Source: Stappia sp. BW2 (lineage in GTDB: Bacteria; Pseudomonadota; Alphaproteobacteria; Rhizobiales; Stappiaceae). Taken from it: a DNA stretch of 64,000 nucleotides. A program made the position numbers and the translations under genes. How positions within the stretch are numbered: position 1 is the first letter of the stretch; each line of letters starts with the position of its first letter. The notes beneath the pieces were generated by a model. That model had not been told where the DNA came from. It worked only from the letters and a program-made list of their open reading frames with translations, and did no database searches. The stretch lies in contig NZ_VIRG01000053.1 of NCBI RefSeq assembly GCF_008107695.1, positions 372,001 through 436,000 on the forward strand, given 5' to 3'. Shown here one piece after another: positions 26,950-36,030 of this stretch.

Positions 26950-27057
26950 CCTCATCCTGAGGAAGCGCGTTAGCGCTGTCTCGAAGGATGGGCGGCATAC
27001 TCAGAAGCCATCTGCCCATCCTTCGAGACGGACCTTGCGGTCCTCCTCAGGATGAGG
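26950..27057. repeat. Rhizobiales-type palindromic repeat, possible bidirectional terminator
   Basis: CCTCATCCTGAGG (26950-26962) and CCTCAGGATGAGG (27045-27057) form an outer inverted repeat. GTCTCGAAGGATGGGC (26978-26993) and GCCCATCCTTCGAGAC (27014-27029) form an inner perfect 16-bp inverted repeat. The combined element could fold into a long branched hairpin. Sequences with this CCTCATCCTGAGG core are scattered as repeats in many alphaproteobacterial genomes. It sits between the convergent ScfR and GMC genes. Confidence 0.85.
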
Positions 27058-27093
27058 GAGAGAGGGGGCAACTTCCTTAAATCAGACTCCCCC

Positions 27094-28713
27094 TCAAGCC
27101 CGTCGCTCGGCCCGGATCATGTCCGCTGCCTTTTCCGCGATCATCACCACGGGAGACGCCGTGTTGCCCGAGACGATCCTGGGCATGATCGAGGCATCGA
27201 TGACCCGCAGCCCGTCGAGCCCGCGAACCTTGAGCTGAGGATCGACAACGGACTGGTCGTCCACGCCCATGCGGCAGGTGCCAACAGGGTGGAAGATCGT
27301 GGTGGCGATATCGCCGACCTTTTTCAAAAGGTCCTCGTCACTATCGACCGTCGGCCCCGGCAGGATTTCCTCTGGCTGATACGGCTGCAAGGCTTTCGCC
27401 GTCATGATCTGCCGCGCCTGCTTCACGGATTTGACGGCAACGATCTTGTCCTTTGGCGACGACAGGTAGTTCAGTCTGATGTCCGGCTGCTGTGCGGCAT
27501 TCCCGCTCTGGATATGGGACGAGCCGACGCTTTCCGGACGAAGATTACACACCGACACCGTGATGGCCGGGAACGGATGCAGCGGATCGCCCAGTTTGTC
27601 GGTCGAAAGCGGCTGGACGTGATATTCGAGATCCGGCGTTTCCAGTGAGGGATCGGACTTGGTGAACATGCCGAACTGGCTGGGGGCCATCGACATGGGC
27701 CCCGATCGGGTCAACCCGTATTCCAGTGCAATCGAGGCCTTGCCGAACAGGCTGTTGGCCATGGTGTTCAGTGTCCTGGTGTTCTGCACCTTGTAAACCG
27801 TGCGGATCTGCAGGTGGTCCTGCAGGTTCTCGCCCACGCCGGCGCGTTCGTGTTTCAGCTCGATGCCGTAGCGGGACAGTACATCGCCGCTGCCGATGCC
27901 GGACAGCTCCAGAAGCTTCGGTGAATTGATCGCACCGGCCGCAAGCAGAACCTCGCGCTCCGCCCGCGCGCTCATGTCCTGTCCCTTCACGGTGAAGGTC
28001 ACGCCCGCCGCCCGTTTGCCTTCCAGCAGGATCGATCTTGTTTCCGCATGGGTGATGACGCGCAGGTTCGGACGCTTCAGAGCCGGGCGAAGGAAGCCCT
28101 TGGCCGTGTTCCAGCGAACCCCGCCGCTCTGATTGACCTCGAAAAAGCCGCTGCCTTCGTTGCTGCCGTCGTTGAAATCCGCCCGCGGCTTGACGCCGAA
28201 CTCCTGCGCCCCTTTCTGCACGGCTTCCAGGATTTCCCATTTCAGCCGCTGCCTGGAGACTTTCCACTCGCCGCCACCGCCATGCAAACCGGACTTGCCG
28301 GCATGGTGGTCTTCCGATTTCAGGAAATAGGGCAGCACATCGTCCCAAGACCACCCGGTATTGCCGAGTTGGCGCCAGTGATCGTAATCCGCCGCCTGGC
28401 CGCGCATGTAGATCATGCCGTTGACCGAGGAACAGCCCCCCAGAACCTTGCCGCGCGGATAGACCAGGCTGCGCCCGTTGAGGCCGGGTTCGTTGGCTGT
28501 CTTCATCATCCAGTCGGTGCGTGGATTGCCGATGCAGAACAGATAGCCGACCGGGATATGCACCCAGTGGTAATTGTCCGAGCCGCCCGCTTCCAGGAGC
28601 AGCACCTTGACCGAAGGGTCCTCGCTCAGCCGGTTGGCCAGAACACAGCCGGCCGTTCCGGCCCCGACGATCACATAATCATACGTTCCCTCAAGTGAAG
28701 TCGGACCGCTCAT
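27094..28713 (-). CDS. GMC-family FAD oxidoreductase (choline dehydrogenase-like)
   Basis: The 539-residue flavoprotein oxidises an alcohol or aldehyde using FAD. The N-terminal dinucleotide motif is VIVGAGTAGCVLANRL (about 14-29) and LLLEAGG. A GMC signature around VLGGCSSVNGMIYMRG and a second around INSPKLLELSGIG are visible. The active-site pair is His475 in IFHPVGTCRM and Asn517 in SGNTASP. The length and motifs suit choline dehydrogenase, polyethylene-glycol or alcohol dehydrogenase members; no bet genes are adjacent, so the substrate is unclear. It stands between a repeat element and the catabolic operon, apart from both by about 180 bp on the operon side. Confidence 0.92.
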   Translation of the reverse strand: MSGPTSLEGTYDYVIVGAGTAGCVLANRLSEDPSVKVLLLEAGGSDNYHWVHIPVGYLFCIGNPRTDWMMKTANEPGLNGRSLVYPRGKVLGGCSSVNGMIYMRGQAADYDHWRQLGNTGWSWDDVLPYFLKSEDHHAGKSGLHGGGGEWKVSRQRLKWEILEAVQKGAQEFGVKPRADFNDGSNEGSGFFEVNQSGGVRWNTAKGFLRPALKRPNLRVITHAETRSILLEGKRAAGVTFTVKGQDMSARAEREVLLAAGAINSPKLLELSGIGSGDVLSRYGIELKHERAGVGENLQDHLQIRTVYKVQNTRTLNTMANSLFGKASIALEYGLTRSGPMSMAPSQFGMFTKSDPSLETPDLEYHVQPLSTDKLGDPLHPFPAITVSVCNLRPESVGSSHIQSGNAAQQPDIRLNYLSSPKDKIVAVKSVKQARQIMTAKALQPYQPEEILPGPTVDSDEDLLKKVGDIATTIFHPVGTCRMGVDDQSVVDPQLKVRGLDGLRVIDASIMPRIVSGNTASPVVMIAEKAADMIRAERRA

Positions 28714-28897
28714 GTCGTTTCCCGTTTCCTGCCCAATTCCCGCCCACAGTCTTTTCGCTGCGGTTCAGATATCGATGGTCTGCGTCATGCCGGACGGCCA
28801 ATCTCAAGGCATGCCCCAACGCCCGCTGGTGCAATTTCGCCTGGCTGTTGGTCTCACAGTAGAACATCCTGGCGTCTCGGCAATTCCTCCAAGAGGA

Positions 28898-30409
28898 CTA
28901 TTGGCCCACCGCCTGGGTTTCCGCCCAGATGGGCCGCAGGGCTTCTGTCAGTCTGCAATAGGTCCCGTAGCGCCGGTCGTAATGAAGTTTCATCGCCTCA
29001 TCCGGCAGGTATTCCCGTTGCACACGGGTCATCGCCGCGACCGCTGCCTCGTAGTCGGCAAACAGGCCCGCACCGATACCGGCCCCGATTGCCGCGCCCA
29101 GCGCGCCCGTCTCGCGGGCCTCGGCAACGGTGATCGGCACACCCAGGCAATCGGCGAACATTTGCGGCCAGACCGGACTGCGCGACCCGCCTCCGGAAAG
29201 CACCGCCCGGTCGAAGGCGGCCCCAGCGCTCCCGAGCACCTCGATATGTCGACGATGCTCGAAGACGACGCCTTCAAACAAGGCCCTGAGCAGATGACCT
29301 TCCGTATGCCAGCCGGCCAGACCATAGACGCCGGCACGGAAATCCGCCCCGAGGCGGGAGCCGTAGAGGAACGGATGAAAGAACGGATCGTCTGCTGCGG
29401 GCGTGACTTCCGCGATCCTTGCATTGCAATAGCTGAACGGGTCGTCGTGATGTTCACCGCGCTCCACCAGCTCTCGCACATACCATTCCAGGTTGGCGGC
29501 CGAGGTCGCGCTGGATTCGATGTTGACGAAACGACCGTGCCCAAAGCCGGAGGCCATGAACATGGCCTTGTCGACAATCGGCGCTTCGGAAAACACCTGA
29601 TTGATGCTCCAGGTACCCGCAATGATCGAGGCTTCGCCGGGATGGATGACCCCGGACCCGAGCGCACTGGCAATCACATCGAAATAACCGCCGACAACAG
29701 GCGTGCCTTCCATCAGTCCGGTTGCCTTCGCAGCTTCGGCTGTAATGTGACCGGCGATTTCCACCGGCTCCACCAGACGCGGCAACATCGCTTCGGCTTC
29801 GCCGATGCCATAGAGATCCAGAAGCGCGGTGTCGTAGCTGTTCTCCGGCAAACGCAGCAAACCGCATCCCGACATATCGGAAATATCGCTGACACGTTCT
29901 CCGGTCAGCTTGAAGGTGATGAAGTCCTTGCATAGCAGCACGGTTCCGGCTCGGGCATAAAGGTCCGGCCGGTTGTCCTTGATCCAGGCAAGCAGCGTCG
30001 GTGTCTGCGACGGCCAGGGCTCCTGCAGACACAGCTCATGCAGCCGGTCGCCATTCGCCTCACGCAGCTTGCCTGCATGATCTGCCGCCCGCGTATCCAG
30101 CGACTGGATGCCGAGCAGCGGTTGATGGTTCCTGTCCAGCAGGTAAAGCCCGTTGCCATGCCCGGCGCATCCGACCGCCGCGATCTGTGACGGCGCAACA
30201 CCCGCCTTGTCGAGGCAATCGCGGATCACTGTTTGCGCGTTGCGCCACAGCTCGCCGAGATCCCGTTCCACATGTCCGGGAGCGGGTGAAAACGATTGCC
30301 CGTCCAGAGCACTCATCGCCACCTGTCGGCCCGCCAGATCGAACAGGACAGCCTTGATCACCGTGTTACCGGCATCGAGCCCCAGCAGATAAGTCCTGTC
30401 GTCAGCCAC
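28898..30409 (-). CDS. FGGY-family carbohydrate kinase
   Basis: The protein has about 503 residues. It begins with the ATPase-fold phosphate-1 loop LLGLDAGNTVIKAVLFD and has VAAVGCAGHGNGLYLLD-like and SGGGSRSPVWPQMFADCLG segments, the last being the FGGY C-terminal signature. Relatives phosphorylate polyols or pentuloses in the cytoplasm; the N-terminus resembles L-xylulose and erythritol kinases. I prefer the GTG at 30409, whose first bases overlap the stop of the aldolase gene by eight bases; an ATG at 30445 would overlap it by 44. It is the last gene of the operon and should start or complete sugar activation. The true substrate is unproven. Confidence 0.9.
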   Translation of the reverse strand: MADDRTYLLGLDAGNTVIKAVLFDLAGRQVAMSALDGQSFSPAPGHVERDLGELWRNAQTVIRDCLDKAGVAPSQIAAVGCAGHGNGLYLLDRNHQPLLGIQSLDTRAADHAGKLREANGDRLHELCLQEPWPSQTPTLLAWIKDNRPDLYARAGTVLLCKDFITFKLTGERVSDISDMSGCGLLRLPENSYDTALLDLYGIGEAEAMLPRLVEPVEIAGHITAEAAKATGLMEGTPVVGGYFDVIASALGSGVIHPGEASIIAGTWSINQVFSEAPIVDKAMFMASGFGHGRFVNIESSATSAANLEWYVRELVERGEHHDDPFSYCNARIAEVTPAADDPFFHPFLYGSRLGADFRAGVYGLAGWHTEGHLLRALFEGVVFEHRRHIEVLGSAGAAFDRAVLSGGGSRSPVWPQMFADCLGVPITVAEARETGALGAAIGAGIGAGLFADYEAAVAAMTRVQREYLPDEAMKLHYDRRYGTYCRLTEALRPIWAETQAVGQ

Positions 30410-31244
30410 GGTTGTAGATGTCCCATGCTTCGTCGCCGTCAGCACCGTTGTGGATCATCGCCATCAGTGCCGCAACCACCGCCTTCGGATTGTCGTGCTG
30501 GTAGATGTTCCGGCCATAGACCATGCCTTTGGCGCCCTGACGCATCAGCGCAGCGGATTTGTTGAGAACGGTCTTCAGGTCTTCCTTGCCGCCGCCGCGC
30601 ACCAGAACGGGCACCCGCGCCGCTTCCACCACCCGGTGGAAGTCGTCTGCATTCTCGGTCGGGTCGGCCTTGATGATGTCCGCTCCCATCTCGCTTGCCA
30701 GCCGGACCAGGGTCACGATCTTGTCCGCATCGCCATCGACCTGATAACCGCCTCGGATATCATTCGGCAGCATCACCAGCGGCTCGATCATCAGCGGCAT
30801 GCCGTACTTGTGGCAGGCTGCACGCACCCTGGAGATATTCTCAACGCATTGGCGGAACAGCTCCGGCTCGTCCGGCAGCATGAACAGATTGACCACCACA
30901 CAGGCGGCATCCATCTCCAGCGCGCCAATGATCGGCTCATCGGCATTCTGCAGCAGCGACCACATCACCCGGTGGCGCTGGTCATTGTAGGGGTTACCCA
31001 TGTCGATGCGCATCACCAGCGCCGGCTTGTCTTTTTCCGGACGCGATTGCAACAGGTCCGCCTGACCGTAGGCCATCTGGATCGCATCCGGGCCAGCCTT
31101 GACCAGCGTATCGACAACGCCTGCCATGTCTTCCAGACCAACCATGAAGCTCGGTTCGTTGCACACGCCGTGATCGACGGCAACATCCAGACAGCCGCCA
31201 TGGGTGAACATCCGGTTCATCCGGGCTTTCGGGCTCAAACGCAT
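30402..31244 (-). CDS. Class I aldolase of the FbaB/LsrF/DeoC type
   Basis: The 280-residue TIM-barrel enzyme has VAVDHGV (Asp24, His25) near the first strand and the Schiff-base lysine Lys192 in MGADIIKADPTE. VLVRGGGKEDL forms the phosphate-binding loop near 213. These are features of archaeal-type class I fructose-bisphosphate aldolases and LsrF. Such enzymes split a phosphorylated ketose or add an acetyl unit. In this operon it probably cleaves a ketose phosphate into DHAP and an aldehyde. The start overlaps the upstream dehydrogenase stop by 10 bp, with GGAGCAG upstream. No metal-binding signature of class II enzymes is present. Confidence 0.9.
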   Translation of the reverse strand: MRLSPKARMNRMFTHGGCLDVAVDHGVCNEPSFMVGLEDMAGVVDTLVKAGPDAIQMAYGQADLLQSRPEKDKPALVMRIDMGNPYNDQRHRVMWSLLQNADEPIIGALEMDAACVVVNLFMLPDEPELFRQCVENISRVRAACHKYGMPLMIEPLVMLPNDIRGGYQVDGDADKIVTLVRLASEMGADIIKADPTENADDFHRVVEAARVPVLVRGGGKEDLKTVLNKSAALMRQGAKGMVYGRNIYQHDNPKAVVAALMAMIHNGADGDEAWDIYNRG

Positions 31245-32962
31245 ATTCTGCTCCTGCTCATGTCTTCGTTCCGGCGGCCGTCGAGGGAGACGCCGTGATA
31301 GGTGGAAAGGTCTTCAATCAGCCGGTCGCGCTGATCCTTGCACTCCTCCTCGGACCAGCCGAGTTCTTCACCGGCAATGGCAGCCAGCTTGTCGAGAAGT
31401 TCCTCACTCAGCAGCCCTCTGATGGCGAGTGTCGTCCGCCGCAAGACGATGTCGGCAAGGGTCACCGCGTTTTCATGCCGCGCAAGAAAGGCGACTTCCG
31501 CTGCGGTGATCTCTGTCCCGGAGGCAAGACCCTGATCGTCCGGACGCCCCTGACAGAACGCCAGCAGTTTCACCGCCGTTGTGCCGTAAGTGCCTGCAAG
31601 ATGGGTCGCCCGACCCAAACTGATGTCGTATTTGGCAGCAAGGTCATGCTCCAGGACCGTCGCCGCTTGCGGAAAGCCCTTGCCGCCCCCGATGGGAAGC
31701 GTCTGGGTTTGTACTTTCCGCGTCCGGCCTAACGCGCCAAGCACCTCATCGGCTGCCTGTTCGGCAAAGGCACGGAACGTGGTCCATTTGCCGCCGATCA
31801 TGCAAATCTGCGGAACGGGGCCTTCGATGCGTGTGGTGAAATGGCCTCTGGAAATCCGGCCGGTAAAGTCATGATCGCTCTTCGGCAGCGGCCGGATGCC
31901 GCTGTAACTGAAGACGATATCCTCCGCGCTGAAATCAATCTCCGGAAAGACAAGGCGGAGCGAGCCCAGGATATAGGCCTCCTCTTCCGGTTCGCAGCGC
32001 ACGCGCTCGGCCGTCTTGACGCGAATATCCGTCGACCCGGCCAGCACCTTGCCGAAGAACGGAAAGACGATGCAGACCCGGCCATCCGCGTTCTCGAAAT
32101 AGACCATATGGCCGCCAAGCGCCTTTTCCAGCGCGGGATTATCGAGAATGAGGTGAGACCCCTTGGTGCCTGACACCAACCGTTCGTGGCCGGAATTGCC
32201 GGCCAGCTCGTCGATGGCATCGTCCAGCCATGCGCCCGTCGCGTTGACGATGATCTTCGCCGATATTTTTTCCCTGCGCCCACTCACCTCATCGCGCAGG
32301 AAAAACTCATCCCCCTCCGGCTCAAGACAGGCATAGTTGAGGGCGACACAGTCCGGCGCCGCCTCTTCCACGTCCCTGACAAGCTCCAGCCCCAGCCGCT
32401 CCGGGTGGCTGATCCAGGCATCGTGATAGGTGGCCGAACAGCGGATGGCACCGGAGAGACCCGGCCAGGTGTCACGGGTCGCCTTTGCCCCACGAAACTG
32501 ATGCTTCGGCAACAGGCGGCGCTTGCGGGTAACCCAGTCGTAGAGCGTCAATCCAAGCTTTATCGGCACCGCGCCCCGGCTGGCGGGCTGGCCCGAAAAG
32601 CCGACGAAACTTGCCGCACTGTTCAACAGACCGGAAAAGAGCGAGCCGATGGGAATGACGGTTGGCAATGGATGCACCAGATGAGGCGCATTGACCAGCA
32701 GTGCATCGCGTTCCCGCAAGGATTCGCGCACCAAATCGAACTCGCCGTTTTCCAGATAGCGCAATCCGCCGTGGATCATGCGCGACAGCGCCGAGCTGCA
32801 CCCGGAGCAGAAGTCATTGCGTTCCACAAGCAACACCCTGACGCCCTGGAGCGCCAGATCCCGGTAGACCCCGATCCCGTTGATACCGCCGCCGACGACA
32901 ACGGCATCGAAGGCGCCGTCACGCACGATGCGGTCCCATTTTTCTTGCCGTTGTTCGGACAT
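31235..32962 (-). CDS. GlpD-like FAD-dependent polyol-phosphate dehydrogenase
   Basis: The 575-residue protein has a FAD-binding start VVVGGGINGIGVYRDLALQGV, the glycerol-3-phosphate dehydrogenase landmarks CSSALSRMIHGGLRYLE and GTKGSHLI, and PFFGKVLAGSTD. A C-terminal helical domain (about 410-560) is like that in GlpD and EryB. Such enzymes oxidise a polyol phosphate at the membrane, passing electrons to quinone. In the operon it should act after a kinase, giving a ketose phosphate for the aldolase. The start is the ATG complementary to 32960-32962, following GGGGAAGG. Glycerol is unlikely to be the only substrate, because the neighbours include an aldolase and an FGGY kinase unlike glpK. 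Confidence 0.9.
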   Translation of the reverse strand: MSEQRQEKWDRIVRDGAFDAVVVGGGINGIGVYRDLALQGVRVLLVERNDFCSGCSSALSRMIHGGLRYLENGEFDLVRESLRERDALLVNAPHLVHPLPTVIPIGSLFSGLLNSAASFVGFSGQPASRGAVPIKLGLTLYDWVTRKRRLLPKHQFRGAKATRDTWPGLSGAIRCSATYHDAWISHPERLGLELVRDVEEAAPDCVALNYACLEPEGDEFFLRDEVSGRREKISAKIIVNATGAWLDDAIDELAGNSGHERLVSGTKGSHLILDNPALEKALGGHMVYFENADGRVCIVFPFFGKVLAGSTDIRVKTAERVRCEPEEEAYILGSLRLVFPEIDFSAEDIVFSYSGIRPLPKSDHDFTGRISRGHFTTRIEGPVPQICMIGGKWTTFRAFAEQAADEVLGALGRTRKVQTQTLPIGGGKGFPQAATVLEHDLAAKYDISLGRATHLAGTYGTTAVKLLAFCQGRPDDQGLASGTEITAAEVAFLARHENAVTLADIVLRRTTLAIRGLLSEELLDKLAAIAGEELGWSEEECKDQRDRLIEDLSTYHGVSLDGRRNEDMSRSRICV

Positions 32963-33022
32963 GCCTTCCCCGTTCGCCGGACAGGTGTCCGGCGCCCTTT
33001 CCAATGTCACTATCGAAATCTC

Positions 33023-34018
33023 TTAAGCCGCAAGGTCTGTCAGATGGGTCGCGGCAGCCTTGCCGATGACCCCGATTTCCTCCTCCGACAACCTGAGACG
33101 CCCTGCCTTTGCATTCTCCCGCGCCTGCTCCGGATCACGCGCCCCGCAGAGCGAGAAGGTGATACCCGGCTGTTGCAGCGTCCAGGCGATCACCACCTGG
33201 GCCTTTGTCGCCCCATGGGCATCTGCTATCGGTGCAATCGCGCCCATCAGCTCGGCAACCTTGCGGCGGTTTACGACCGAGAAGCGCGGATTGTCCTTGC
33301 GCTGGTCATCGCCTTCAAAGGTCCGGTCCGGGCCAATCTTGCCGGTCAGAAGGCCCAGCGCGAGCGACGAATAGCTCAGCACCGAGACCTTTTCCTGAAG
33401 ACAGAGCGGCACATGGGTTTCCTCGATGTCGCGCTTGATCATCGAATATTCTTCCTGGATGGCGTCCAGTTGCCCGGCAGCCAGATAGGCTTTCACATCG
33501 TCGACGGTCGTGTTGCTGGCGCCGATCGAGCGTATTTTGCCCTGGGTCTTCAGCGTCTCCAGGGCCTCCATGGTTTCCGACACCGGCGTGGTCGGGTCCT
33601 GCCAATGCGTGATGTAGTGATCGATGTAATCGGTCCCGAGCCGCTTCAGGCTCTGCTCGACTTCGTAGACAATCGCATCCTTGCCGAGATAGCGGTGCAC
33701 CGGCTTGCCGTCGTAATCGAAGAAGTGATTACCCTTCTGCGTGTGCCAGACGAGGCCACATTTGCTTGCCAGCACCACCTTGTCGCGCCGACCGGCAATA
33801 GCCTTGCCGACGATCTCTTCCGCCAGCCCCTGGCCATAGGCCGGCGCAGTGTCGATCAGGCTGACGCCTTCGTCAATGGAGGCCTGGATTGCGGAAATCG
33901 ACTTGGCCTCATCCGTGCCGCCCCACATCCAGCCACCGATGGCCCATGTGCCGAGCCCGATAGCCGACGCCTTGATGCTGGAACGTCCGATCTCGCGTGT
34001 CAGCATTTCATGCAACAT
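33023..34018 (-). CDS. Aldo/keto reductase
   Basis: The 331-residue NADPH-dependent oxidoreductase has the AKR pattern: SLIDTAPAYGQGLAEEIVGKAI contains Asp and Tyr of the tetrad, VVLASKCGLVW the lysine, and YIDHYITHWQDP the histidine. SLCGARDPEQARENAKA near the C-terminus is the NADPH-binding segment. It resembles YdjG/IolS-type reductases that convert aldehydes to alcohols. In the operon it could reduce the aldehyde produced by the aldolase. The ATG at 34018 is preceded by GGAAGG and overlaps the SorC gene by 11 bp; a Met four codons in (34006) is possible. Confidence 0.9.
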   Translation of the reverse strand: MLHEMLTREIGRSSIKASAIGLGTWAIGGWMWGGTDEAKSISAIQASIDEGVSLIDTAPAYGQGLAEEIVGKAIAGRRDKVVLASKCGLVWHTQKGNHFFDYDGKPVHRYLGKDAIVYEVEQSLKRLGTDYIDHYITHWQDPTTPVSETMEALETLKTQGKIRSIGASNTTVDDVKAYLAAGQLDAIQEEYSMIKRDIEETHVPLCLQEKVSVLSYSSLALGLLTGKIGPDRTFEGDDQRKDNPRFSVVNRRKVAELMGAIAPIADAHGATKAQVVIAWTLQQPGITFSLCGARDPEQARENAKAGRLRLSEEEIGVIGKAAATHLTDLAA

Positions 34019-34988
34019 TCTGTTTGCCTTCCATGGTTGCAAGGACCGCTCCCGCGGTGTTCTCGTCCAAGATGAGTGAATTCAGATAGTTTCCGTTGAG
34101 GACCGCCCGGATCGGCCAGATCTTTTCGTCGCCCGAAGTCACCCCGATGACGCGCTTGAAGCGCCGCAGCTCCTCCGGTGCCAGGGCAACCAGCCGTGAA
34201 TTGAGTGCGTAATCGGCCACCGTTCCGTCCTGGCGCATCAGGTAGGCCAGAAATTCGGCACTGACGCCGCTGCCAATCAGCATCTTGCGATCCGATTCCG
34301 GCATCGGGTGCAGGTCGTAGTAACTCGACCCGGGCGCCGCGATGGAGCCGATGCCGACAAGAGCAATGGTCGCCTGCCGGGCCAGATCCAGAACCTGGCG
34401 AATGGAGGCGACTTCCATCAGCATGTCGCGCTGCTCACGGCTTTCGGCAAAGAGCGGCGCATGAAGCTGCAGCGCGGTGCCACCCAGTTTCTCGGCCATG
34501 AGGCTCGCCTGATGGTTGACGTCCGTGTGGTACTTGCCCTGCACCCCACCGGTCAGCGGCACAACGGTGACGTCGAACTTCCGGTCCGCCTCTATGTTCT
34601 GCACCACCGCACCGACCGCCTTGCCGCCCGTGATTGCAATGATGTCGCCGTCGCGGATGGTCTCCACCAGATGATTGGCTGCGGCAAGCCCGACCTGCTT
34701 CAGCGTCGTGTTGGGGCTGCCCTCGACAGACGAGGTCACCAGCGCCTTGGAAAGCGGCGTCGCCTGTTCCAGCAGATTCTCCAGATCCGTCAGCCGCTGG
34801 AACGGGTTTTCGATATCGATCTTGATCATGCCCATCTTGCGGCCCTGGGTGATCAGCCGGTTGACCTTGGACGTCGACAGGTTCAGCAGTTCGGCGATCT
34901 CCGATTGCTTCTTGCCTTCCAGGAAATGCAGCACGAGGACCGTGTGCATTTGGCGCATCAGCTCGATATCGTTTTTCTTGTCCGCCAT
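34008..34988 (-). CDS. SorC/DeoR-family sugar-responsive regulator
   Basis: The 326-residue protein has an N-terminal helix-turn-helix (about 15-60, FLEGKKQSEIAELLNLSTSK) and a C-terminal sugar-phosphate-binding domain of the SorC family (about 70-320). The latter includes DIIAITGGKAVGAVVQNIEADR, VVPLTGGVQGKYHTDVN and IGVTSGDEKIWPIRAVLNG. SorC regulators such as EryD and CggR bind operator palindromes and respond to a phosphorylated sugar of the pathway. It is encoded inside the operon, between the permease and the reductase, so it likely controls it. AGAGG lies upstream of the ATG at 34988. Confidence 0.93.
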   Translation of the reverse strand: MADKKNDIELMRQMHTVLVLHFLEGKKQSEIAELLNLSTSKVNRLITQGRKMGMIKIDIENPFQRLTDLENLLEQATPLSKALVTSSVEGSPNTTLKQVGLAAANHLVETIRDGDIIAITGGKAVGAVVQNIEADRKFDVTVVPLTGGVQGKYHTDVNHQASLMAEKLGGTALQLHAPLFAESREQRDMLMEVASIRQVLDLARQATIALVGIGSIAAPGSSYYDLHPMPESDRKMLIGSGVSAEFLAYLMRQDGTVADYALNSRLVALAPEELRRFKRVIGVTSGDEKIWPIRAVLNGNYLNSLILDENTAGAVLATMEGKQNVA

Positions 34989-35014
34989 CGGATTGCCTCT
35001 TAGCTGGTGCCGGG

Positions 35015-36016
35015 TCAGGCGCGTTTCTTGACGAGATAATGGTCGATGGAGACGGCCGTCAGCAGGATGGACCCACGGATGATATCCTGCCAGTAGACCG
35101 AGACATCCAGAAGCGCGAGCGAGCTGGAGACCACCGACAGCAGCACCGCCCCCAGGATTGCCCCGAATATGGTCCCGGAGCCCCCCTTGAGGCTCGCCCC
35201 GCCGATGACGGCAGCCGCAATCACGTTCAGTTCCATACCAATGCCGAAGGTCGGCTGGGCCGAGCCGAAGCGGGCCATGTAGATGATGCCGGCAACACCG
35301 CACAGTGCCGAACAAAGGGTCGTCGTGAAGAACACCACCCGCTTGGTGCGGATGCCGGAATAGGCCGCCGCCTTCTCGTTGCTGCCGGTGTAGAACACCT
35401 TGCGGAACATGGTCGTGCGGCGCAGCAGGAAGTCGAAACCGATCACCACCACAAGGAAGATCACGATGACGATCGGGATCGGTCCGATGGAGCCCTGGCC
35501 GATGAACTTGAATTCCGGCGGCAGGGTGAAGAGACCGAGCGGACGCCCGCCCGTGCCCAGAAGGCATGCGCCCCGGGCAATCACCATGATTGCCAGCGAT
35601 ACGATGAAATGATGCAAGCCGACGCGGGTGACAAAGAAGCCCATGAAGGCCCCGATTGCCGTGCAGGCGGCGATTGAAATCGCCGACGCCACCCACGGAT
35701 CGACACCATTGAGAAACAGCCACCCGGCAATCACCATAGCCAGCGCCGTCACTGAACCGACCGAGAGATCGATACCGCCCGAAATCAGCAGGATGGTCAT
35801 GCCGACCACCACGATGCCTTCCACCGCAAAGGCCATGACCATGGCACGCATGTTCACCCACGTCAGGAAGTAGGGTGAGGCGAAGGACATCACGATGAAC
35901 AGCACGAGAATGATTGCGATGAGTCCCGTTTCACGCATGCGCAGCAGCTTGCGGATAAACGAGACGTCCGCCGGTTTGCCGTTCGGCGCGCCTGCCACGG
36001 AGACGGCGTCTTCCAT
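35015..36016 (-). CDS. Ribose-type ABC sugar permease
   Basis: The 333-residue protein has 8-10 hydrophobic segments and the RbsC landmarks [27 protein letters not shown] and [25 protein letters not shown]. It forms the membrane channel of the sugar or polyol importer with the ATPase upstream. The start complementary to 36014-36016 is preceded by a GGGGGG. Only one permease is encoded, so it should form a homodimer. It follows the ATPase gene by 14 bp and lies 26 bp before the SorC regulator. Confidence 0.92.
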   Translation of the reverse strand: MEDAVSVAGAPNGKPADVSFIRKLLRMRETGLIAIILVLFIVMSFASPYFLTWVNMRAMVMAFAVEGIVVVGMTILLISGGIDLSVGSVTALAMVIAGWLFLNGVDPWVASAISIAACTAIGAFMGFFVTRVGLHHFIVSLAIMVIARGACLLGTGGRPLGLFTLPPEFKFIGQGSIGPIPIVIVIFLVVVIGFDFLLRRTTMFRKVFYTGSNEKAAAYSGIRTKRVVFFTTTLCSALCGVAGIIYMARFGSAQPTFGIGMELNVIAAAVIGGASLKGGSGTIFGAILGAVLLSVVSSSLALLDVSVYWQDIIRGSILLTAVSIDHYLVKKRA

Positions 36017-36030
36017 GATTCCCCCCACGA

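Noticed and set aside
27094-28713. GMC oxidoreductase as betA of a choline pathway
   Set aside because: No betB, betI or choline transporter gene adjoins. The BCCT gene is over 20 kb away, so the name would be guesswork.
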